Below, in pieces: positions 54,801 through 64,000 of a stretch of 64,000 bases of DNA. Within the stretch, counting starts at the first letter, position 1. Each line of letters begins with the position of its first letter. Made by a program: the position numbers and the translations under genes. The stretch is from contig NC_092241.1 of NCBI RefSeq assembly GCF_036320965.1, positions 26,477,297 through 26,541,296 of the forward strand, written 5' to 3'. The stretch is from Panulirus ornatus. Taxonomy: Eukaryota > Arthropoda > Malacostraca > Decapoda > Palinuridae. The notes beneath the pieces are model-generated. The model ran no database searches. It was not told the DNA's origin and saw nothing but the letters and a program-made list of their open reading frames with translations.

Positions 54801-56679
54801 TTCCTTCCAGTTAATCAAATTCACATTATTTTCTAAGACACGATGGTACTACTATGATCCTTTATGTGTTATATTAAAGAATTATAAGATCACCCGTCTA
54901 AGGGATTTCATTCTGACTTTAGAAAAGTGACCACAGGAATAGATTTAGCGTAGTATTACAAGCATGAGCAATTGATTTCAAAATAGGATTGAGAGTATTT
55001 GCGTGGTGTGAGGAATTATGATGGGGCAATCACCGAAGTCCTACCCCTAAGTAGTAAGACGTACGTAAGTATGAAAGATAAACCGGAACACATGCGTCCT
55101 TCTGCCTGATTTAGATTCTTTACGATCCATGGCAGTAGTGTAAACAACCTATGTATGGGGAACTTGGCACACCTTCGTCACTTAATCTAACCTAATTTGT
55201 AACTTACTCTGCGGTGTGTCGTGATACTAAAATGACCCCAGAGAGATGCTAATACTGGTGGAATGAGAAAGTTAGTTCTTTATGTAAAAATGTTCTTAGG
55301 GTATCCACTCTACCATATGTGAGATCTCCAGGCAAAATAACCACAAAAACAGTCCATTAGTAATCTTGGTAAGGTGAACTGTTCCAGCCTATACACGACC
55401 CCTTTGAGGTGCCTTACGTAGTTTCCATGTAACAGACCAACAAAGTCTCAATTATTCTGTGCTTCACCAGGATGCGAGTCAGGTTGTAACGAAAAGGATC
55501 ATGACGATGTCAGTAGCAGGAACTAAGAGTAATATAAAGGAACCTGTAAAACCATGATTATTAAGACATATTACTTTCAACACCGACTAAAACATTATGA
55601 TTTTTTATTAGTGTCATATAAGCGGAGTTAAGTGGTCGACCAGGGCCGCCGGCTCGCTCAGCATTCCTACCCAGCATGTATTATGACAGCAATAAAGTAA
55701 CTGCCATACGGGGCTACACAAGGCAGAGGCGATATCATTTTTCTACTGGGTTAATTGTTTTATATATTCTCCAGAGCCACTCCGTAGGTAACGGTAGCAA
55801 TAGATCATGCAACAGTCACTAGTGAAAAAGCATTATTTCGAATCATTTCGTCATTTTCTGTGACGAGAGGTACGTTGTTATATAAAACTTAGTTTCAATC
55901 CTGGGATGAAAGGAACACTTTCAACAATGTGCCTTTGGAACGTCGAATATAGCAGCTATCAGACATGGTGGGTTTTTCTTCAGACTTTACCGAAGCATTG
56001 TAGGTCTTATATTGAGTATAGGGCCACCTGTTCGTAATGCTTCTCGTCTCTCCCGTCTGAGCTGCAGTTTAGAGAATAAGACTCTTCAACTCTCCCAAGG
56101 CAGCCCTGCCTAACTTACCAGCTAATCATTTCATGCATAAATCTATCATCAGCGAGCAACTAAAAGTTGTTTGGATGCATTTTGTCAAAAGAAAATTGTG
56201 CACGGGAGTTAATTCCGGCGTAGATGACAACTAAGTTAGTACTAAGATCAACTTTCAATAATTTCTCAGACACCGGACATTACTCATAAGATTCAACCTC
56301 ATCAGGTGATTCAAGCCATAGCCAATGACCATTCAGTTTTGGTTGGCATCTAGCGATAACCGTGGTGCTCCAGACTTTCAGACCCTTCATAACCAAAACA
56401 CCATCCATCATGTGGGAAGTAGATTACCCTTCCTTAGTTCGACAATGGACAATGTAGTTCCCTTGAATTAGTATATAAAGAGATGAGGTGAAGCGAGGCA
56501 CTGACGAGGTGGCTCCTGGTGCACCATCAGGAAAAAAGTGCGTGAACAACACTCGTTGTTTCTACCTTTGCCTACCTTTTCTTCCTTTGGTATTTGCCAC
56601 ATTGTTTGCATCGATGCCTGGAACCCGGTGGAGACGCCGAGAACGATAAGCCTGTGCTCCTTAGTGGCATTTTATAACG
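54801..56679. other. intronic sequence, nothing recognised
   Basis: Unique AT-rich sequence with no long frame, no repeat array and no exon signal I can support. Confidence 0.4.
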
Positions 56680-57278
56680 TGCAGGCAGTGTGTGCACCAC
56701 TCACTTGGCATTCGTGACTCCCAGCTTGTGTACGCACTGATGGCATTCATGACGGTCGGCTAATGGACATTACCGATGCTTGAGTCTCTTCTTACTGGCA
56801 TTCGTGTGGGTCAGCTTATATACAAGTTGCAGTTATTCCTAAACACTTTTTTTTCTTATGTACAAGGTGTTTGTATTCGTGACAGGGAATTGGTGAATGG
56901 TGGTCAGCTTGTGTGACAGACTTAAATCCTGTTGTGATATTAGTCACCAGCGCACGCACGCTCTTGGTCTCGATAGGCCATGTCCTTGACACTGGTAACG
57001 GTCAACTGGTTCACGTTGTTGGTCTAGAGCCGTTAGCCTGCGCAAGCTTTTAACGTTCGTGAAAAGTCAGCTTGTGTACGATGTTGACGTTCATGACAAT
57101 GAGTTTATGCATGTACTTGGTGGTTGCAGCAGACAGCTGCTGTATGCTGATGGTGTTCTTGATAGCTTGTGCACGTTGTTGGTGTTCGTGTCAGACGGTA
57201 TGTGCGCTTTGATGGTGATCCCGACTGTAATCTTGAACACGCTGTTGGTATTCTTGACAGTTAGCTTGTACGCGCTGG

Positions 57279-57280
<2 letters not shown>
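56680..57280. repeat. decayed 33-bp minisatellite
   Basis: The consensus is near gtcagcttgtgtacg plus ctgttggtgttcgtgaca. The last four units (from about 57150) keep the 33-bp spacing, while the left part is strongly diverged with insertions. The + frame at 57059-57280 therefore has an 11-residue periodicity and is not a gene. It ends at a (TA)n array. Confidence 0.7.

Positions 57281-57281
<1 letters not shown>

Positions 57282-57350
<69 letters not shown>
57282..57350 (+). repeat. (TA)n microsatellite at the 5' break of a LINE
   Basis: About 34 TA units. The recognisable RTE-like coding sequence begins immediately after it. Confidence 0.97.
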
Positions 57351-57352
<2 letters not shown>

Positions 57353-57353
<1 letters not shown>

Positions 57354-58094
57354 TGGATCTGTCAGCGGATGGAACCATGGAAGCGGAAGTGGATCAGAGG
57401 GTGGGGGAGGGGGCGAAAATTGTGGGAGCCTTGAAAAATGTGTGGAAGTCGAGAACATTATCTCGGAAAGCAAAAATGGGTATGTTTGAAGGAATAGTGG
57501 TTCCAACAATGTTGTATGGTTGCGAGGCGTGGGCTATGGATAGAGTTGTGCGCAGGAGGATGGATGTGCTGGAAATGAGATGTTTGAGGACAATGTGTGG
57601 TGTGAGGTGGTTTGATCGAGTAAGTAACGTAAGGGTAAGAGAGATGTGTGGAAATAAAAAGAGCATGGTTGAGAGAGCAGAAGAGGGTGTTTTGAAATGG
57701 TTTGGGCACATGGAGAGAATGAGTGAGGAAAGATTGACCAAGAGGATATATGTGTCGGAGGTGGAGGGAACGAGGAGAAGAGGGAGACCAAATTGGAGGT
57801 GGAAAGATGGAGTGAAAAAGATTTTGTGTGATCGGGGCCTGAACATGCAGGAGGGTGAAAGGAGGGCAAGGAATAGAGTGAATTGGAGTGATGTGGTATA
57901 CAGGGGTTGACGTGCTGTCAGTGGATTGAATCAAGGCATGTGAAGCGTCTGGGGTAAACCATGGAAAGCTGTGTAGGTATGTATATTTGCGTGTGTGGAC
58001 GTGTGTATGTACATGTGTATGGGGGGGGGGGTTGGGCCATTTCTTTCGTCTGTTTCCTTGCGCTACCTCGCAAACGCGGGAGACAGCGACAAAG

Positions 58095-58129
<35 letters not shown>
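57353..58129 (+). mobile_element. 5'-truncated RTE-like LINE: C-terminus of ORF2, 3' UTR and poly(A)
   Basis: An open frame of about 185 codons (57353-57910) reads VDLSADGTMEAEVDQRV, then GMFEGIVVPTMLYGCEAWAM, LEMRCLRTMCGVRWFDRVSN, VLKWFGHMERMSEERLTKR and GTRRRGRPNWRWKDGVKK before a stop. This is the conserved region downstream of the reverse transcriptase palm in RTE/CR1-related LINEs, common in arthropod genomes. It has no stop or frameshift, unlike the other LINE relics here, so the insertion is probably younger. After the stop comes a short 3' UTR with cgctacctcgcaaacgcggg (58061-58080) and a run of 32 A (58098-58129). The endonuclease and catalytic core are missing; the left boundary is the (TA)n array. 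Confidence 0.85.
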
Positions 58130-58145
<16 letters not shown>

Positions 58146-58320
58146 TAATCGTGAGGGAGCGGGTGGCTGGAAATCCTTCCCTTCTCCTTTTTTTTGATTT
58201 TCCAAAAGAAGGAACAGAGAAGGGGGCCAGGTTAGGATATTCCCTCAAAGACCCAGTCCTCTGTTCTTAACGCTACCTCGCTAACACGGGAAATGGCGAA
58301 TAGTATGAAAGAAAGAAAGA
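58130..58320 (+). repeat. (TA)n then SINE sharing the LINE's 3' tail
   Basis: After about nine TA units, the element reads gtgagggagcgggtggctgg, then a T-run, ttttccaaaagaaggaacag, aagacccagtcctctgttct and cgctacctcgctaacacggg (58271-58290), ending in a gaaagaaaga tail. Its first part matches the fragment at 20685-20775. Its last 50 bp match the 3' end of the LINE directly upstream. Confidence 0.8.
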
Positions 58321-59279
58321 TACAATCGTACGGAAGGTTAAAACTCAGAGTTTGCTGGAGGGTTATGGCATGAGTCGATCGACCTCATCCTTGGCTGCTA
58401 TACCTCTGGTTGCTGTCCTGCCACTCCTCCTCCTTCTCTCAGCGGTACAGTACCCATCTTATTTCTCTCTGGCTGCATCTCCCCTCATAGATGAGCTTCT
58501 TCTTAAGAATCTTTTGATAATTATAATTCATCTCCTTGTGGTTTAACATGAGCTTGTGTCGGTGACATCAGCAAGGATGAGCATCAAGTTAATGTAACTA
58601 TGCGAATGGAGCCGCTATTTTTTGCCACCCTTCCAGAGCTCTTGATCTCCTAGTTTTATCCTCAATCAAACGCCTGATTTGCCTCCTGACAGCAGTTATT
58701 GGTTGCCAGGTAGAGGTGTGAATGCTGATAGAGATCAAGAAATGCAAAAATCTGCAACTGATCTGACTAAACAGCATAAATAAGAGATACATATTTCGGA
58801 AAAGCCTACTGAGATAAACAGTGTGACTGTAACTGTGTGATCTCATGACCTGCGGACCATGATGGCAAGAGATGTAGTAGGGAGGAGTGAACTACCTTTT
58901 TGAAGAAAAATGGGATCGCGTCTTACGACACAATTGTGAAGGCTGTTGCCTGAGAGATGCCGGTAGTCGATCCTAACATAAGTTGTTAATGCAAGTGATC
59001 GAAATCTGTTATACTGAGGTGGGTCTGAGTAAGGTAGGCTTATGTGAGAGTGTGGCTGCGTTGCGACAGCTAAAGAGTGGAAATAGGCCTGGGTTGGAGG
59101 CTGGTGTGTAGCTGCAATTTGATGCGTGGAAGGGAGTGCAGGTGGTTGGGTTGATGTGGCGATGTGGTAGATGTTAATTCCGTGTTAAGATTCCCACGGA
59201 TAATGTACTTCTTTTATGCCACATTTTCTAGCAGTTTGGATTACAAGATTTACGTAATCGATCTTATTCCTTTTACACG
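58321..59279. other. intronic sequence, nothing recognised
   Basis: No supported exon or repeat. Confidence 0.4.
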
Positions 59280-59710
59280 ATCTTGAATGATTTACATGCA
59301 TCGACAGTCTTGACAGTAAAAGGCTATTTAAAGTTGGTCAGTCTACTTTCATCCATGGTACTGGACGCAGACTCGACGGAAGTCAATTTAATGTGAATGC
59401 ATCAAAGTAGTTTCTCTTCAAGAAGATCTTTGATACATGGAATGATACAAGAGCAGGAGTAGCTGAGAGCAACACCGTTAAAGGTTTTCGAATATATACT
59501 GGAGGATTACCTCTCCTGGAATCTATGACTGACTTCAGTTTGTGGCACCATTAATGAAAAGGTTACGGTCATTTTTCCGTACTTCATGTATCTGCCTCTC
59601 TACTCTCTCATCACTAAAAGGTTATGTCTCTGATCTCTTCAGATGTCGTAGATAGCAACAATAAGATGCTATGGTCTGCTGCTATCTGCTGAACTTTGTA
59701 TTCATAACAT
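59280..59710 (+). pseudogene. CR1-like LINE 3' end relic
   Basis: The + strand translation FKVGQSTFIHGTGRRLDG, FLFKKIFDTWNDTRAGVAES and NTVKGF, with one stop between, matches the C-terminal segment of CR1-type ORF2. The downstream aataagatgctatggtctgctgctatctgctgaa matches the 3' UTR of the copies at 43740-44170 and 53228-54800. It is a third short relic of one family near the Pax exons. Confidence 0.75.
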
Positions 59711-60205
59711 TATACCATTAGCTAGTGTCAAGTTTATAATTCATTATGTTGAATATGCCGTGTAGATGTTTTATATAAGGCAATATATATAGGCATGAAT
59801 TTATATAACATGGGATATAGTCTTCCTGTAATCTTTGATGATATCTAACCTAATAATCTCAGAGTCTGTCATATAGAGTTTACGTTCCCACTATTACCGC
59901 TATGTTGACCATAGTCCCTTTGTCTTTCTCCCTCCACCTCCTCATGACCATCACCACTTTGTTGTGTCTACTTCGACACTGTCACACTTTGTGCTTTCTC
60001 CCATTATTGCCCTCTGACCTCCTCGAGTTCACCATGTTCCCCTCACCTTCACCCCTCACACCACACTACCAAGACCCAATTACCAATCCTACTCCACCCA
60101 CCCTCACCGCTGTCTACCTACCATCTGTCGTCACTCACTTCATTACTTCCGCCACAACGTACTCCCTTCATTATCATTGTTCTGACGTGCCCCCGTCAGC
60201 ACCAC
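59711..60205. other. intronic, C-rich towards the right; nothing recognised
   Basis: Pyrimidine-rich from about 59900, grading into the 28-bp minisatellite. A 183-codon frame starting at 59902 results from this composition. Confidence 0.5.
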
Positions 60206-60448
60206 CGCCCTCACGTGCCTCCCTCACCACCACCGCCCTCACGTACCTCCCTCACCACCACCGCCCTCACATGCCTCCCTCACCATTACCGCCCTCACGT
60301 ACCTCCCTCACCACCACCGCCCTCACGTACCTCCCTCACCACCACCGCCCTCGCGTGCCTCCCTCACCACCATCGCCCTCACGTGCCTCCCTCACCACCA
60401 CCGCCCTCACGTGCCTCCCTCACCACCACCGCCCTCACGTGCCCACAG
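60206..60448 (+). repeat. 28-bp minisatellite running into a Pax 3' splice site
   Basis: Eight full units start at 60206, 60234, 60262, 60290, 60318, 60346, 60374 and 60402. A ninth, partial unit starts at 60430 and ends in the acceptor gcccacag. The unit is cgccctcacgtgcctccctc plus accaccac. About half the units keep cacgtg, a canonical E-box; others have cacgta, catg or gcgtg. The pyrimidine-rich unit itself supplies the polypyrimidine tract of the next exon. Confidence 0.95.
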
Positions 60449-60666
60449 AATAGTGCGCAACAAGGCAGCGGAGAAGGTCAGGCACGGGCTGCCGGGGACG
60501 CCCTCACCAGTGTCGCAGGCCACCTCCGTCATCACCCACGTCCCTCCCGCGCCCCACGAGACCGCCCTCCAGCGCCCCGGGTCCTACTCCATCAACGGCA
60601 TCCTCGGCCTTCCTCCCCTCACAGATCCTAATGGAAACATTCACAAGAGGAAGAGGGACGACTTAG
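60449..60666 (+). CDS. Pax2/5/8: Pax2/5/8 exon: end of paired domain, octapeptide, KRKRDD
   Basis: This 218-bp exon completes the Arg codon left open by exon A or B and reads IVRNKAAEK, the end of the last RED helix. A Pro/Ser/Thr-rich spacer follows, then GSYSINGILG, which contains the octapeptide (60585-60608). In Pax2/5/8 proteins this motif recruits Groucho-type co-repressors. HKRKRDDL near the end is a basic cluster also present after the octapeptide in vertebrate PAX2. The acceptor gcccacag lies at the end of the 28-bp minisatellite; the donor is g|gtaagt, a strong site. The last base is the first of an Asp codon completed at 62855. The absence of an immediate homeodomain fits this class, which keeps only a partial one further downstream. 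Confidence 0.96.
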
Positions 60667-62854
<2,188 letters not shown>

Positions 62855-62940
62855 ATGAACACCGAGACATGACCAACCACCAGGAGGACGATCTCAAGCG
62901 CCAGAGAACCCAGTACAACTCTGACCCTCTTTATACCAGT
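62855..62940 (+). CDS. Pax2/5/8: Pax2/5/8 exon: acidic/basic segment after the octapeptide
   Basis: The exon completes the Asp codon opened at 60666 and encodes EHRDMTNHQEDDLKRQRTQ and then YNSDPLYTS. It is 86 bp long, ending on a codon boundary at agt|gtgagt. The phase with the preceding exon is correct, and both splice sites are good. The DDLKRQRTQYN stretch resembles what I remember from invertebrate Pax2/5/8 (shaven) proteins at this position, so I assign it to the same gene. Reading through the donor gives about 20 more codons before a stop, so a retained-intron end is possible but less likely. The partial homeodomain and C-terminal activation/inhibition region are not in the window. Confidence 0.85.
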
Positions 62941-64000
62941 GTGAGTAGAGTACAAATGCTGGCACCAGAATGGTGTTTATATATGACCAGTTGTGGTTGG
63001 GTTAGGTTCGGTTAGATTAGGTTATATATGACCAGTTGTGGTTGAGGAAATATTAGTAATGATATTAGTAGGAACAAAAGTAGCTTCGTTAAAGATATTA
63101 TTTGTAGTAGTATGCTGTGGTGGTCTTCGAACTAGTGACAATGGCAACGGTAATGGTAGTTATGGTACTTATATTGCATTTCGTATACCAGAAGTTATTG
63201 ATAAAGGGGTAGTTGTATCATTGCGTTATTTTTCGAGTGGTATGACGTGATATTATCCATGCTGTATGGAACGTTCTTACAGTGTGCTGAAAAAAAATAA
63301 AGGCCCAATATCGACACTCTGCCAGGATTTGCGAATTTGTTTCGGTAAAGAGCAAAGAAGAAGCAAAATGCGACTGTAGTCTGTTTCTGAAAGCATTATA
63401 AGAACAAGCGAACCCGTCTCCTTCCGACTGTATGACCGTAGTGAGTATATCACCCAGACATCTCAACCTGATCAACATAGGGAACATCTTCATACCTTAA
63501 ACATATAACCTGCATCCAAAACTGACCCAGAAATCAAACTAGTGAAGCATCCTCCTACAGTTGACGAGAATGGAATCTTATCCCACGATCCTTGAGGAAA
63601 ATTGTGAGCGCGCAGATGCTGTGCGGAAGGTAAGAGCAGCGTCTAAGATTTATGACTCCTTGAGGGCCCCCAGATCACCCAATCAAAAGTCACTTTATAT
63701 GTTTCATAGTCCCCTTGCTGAGTGGTCATTTGCATCTTTATTGATCAAATCTTGATACGATGCTCCGGTCAACGGCGGCTAATCAGATCTGAAAGCAAAT
63801 CCTAGTCACCGTAAAGCCAATCAAAGACTTTATTTCGGGCGGTAAAAGTCCCAAAGAGGAGGCTTACCAATCTCAGTCTTTTGGGTTTAGCCGATTCATG
63901 TGCAAGTTATAGTCCTTTTTATGTCTCAGAGTGGCCCTCCCTTGCCTCTTTTATGCCCAGGGATCGTAGCTGCCGGACTTTGGCCAGGATATCTTGGTTT
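62941..64000. other. intronic sequence, no further Pax exon recognised
   Basis: A search by eye for the partial homeodomain or C-terminal motifs found nothing convincing on the + strand. On the minus strand 63919-63999 is an 81-base open stretch ending in a stop and entering from outside the window. It is not recognised. Confidence 0.4.

Noticed and set aside
59902..60453. 183-codon Pro/Thr/His-rich ORF and its overlapping partner
   Set aside because: Produced by the C-rich 28-bp minisatellite. Only the frame after the acceptor at 60448 matches Pax2/5/8.
62941..63000. Read-through of the last Pax exon as its natural C-terminus
   Set aside because: A good gtgagt donor sits at the codon boundary, and Pax2/5/8 proteins normally continue well beyond this point.

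Overview
The window is animal nuclear DNA, most likely from a crustacean and probably a decapod. Coding density is very low. Long (TA)n, (CT)n, (CA)n and (TAA)n arrays are abundant, and the retrotransposon relics (CR1-like and RTE-like LINEs, tRNA-derived SINEs) resemble families I associate with decapod genomes. The species is inferred from this style and not proven. There is no bacterial or phage gene organisation. Almost every long open frame is either an artefact of low-complexity repeats or a LINE fragment.

One real host gene is visible: part of a Pax2/5/8 (shaven/sparkling) transcription factor on the + strand. Its recognisable exons are 44823-44988 (PAI half of the paired domain), 52065-52262 and 52314-52511 (two tandem versions of the linker plus RED half), 60449-60666 (end of the paired domain, octapeptide and basic KRKR stretch) and 62855-62940 (acidic/basic segment). 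The gene continues beyond the right edge, and its first exon is not certain; a weak candidate lies at 41302-41353. Splice phases agree at every junction.

The most interesting feature is the tandem exon pair. Both copies are 198 bp, have the same phase, and are separated by a 51-nt intron that looks too short to splice. They are 50/65 identical in protein, yet about 28 of the 50 shared residues use different codons. This is the signature of an old, selected pair of mutually exclusive exons. It would let one Pax2/5/8 gene make two paired domains differing in the DNA-contacting linker and RED subdomain. The branch-point motif atgactaacccacg precedes both copies.

Layout: 1-8 kb holds SINE copies and degenerate minisatellites; 8.3-8.7 kb an isolated Cys-rich ORF; 11.3-13.4 kb two adjoining degenerate minisatellite domains; 16-20.8 kb tRNA-like and SINE fragments and a G-rich repeat; 21.5-22.4 kb a dead CR1-like LINE; 22.5-44 kb mostly unannotated sequence with microsatellites, three tandem-repeat loci and a CR1 3' end at 43.7 kb; 44.8-63 kb the Pax gene. 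The Pax introns contain a 49-bp tandem repeat, more degenerate minisatellites, two CR1 relics, an apparently recent RTE-like LINE 3' end with poly(A), and a SINE sharing that LINE's 3' tail. A 28-bp minisatellite runs directly into the 3' splice site of the octapeptide exon.
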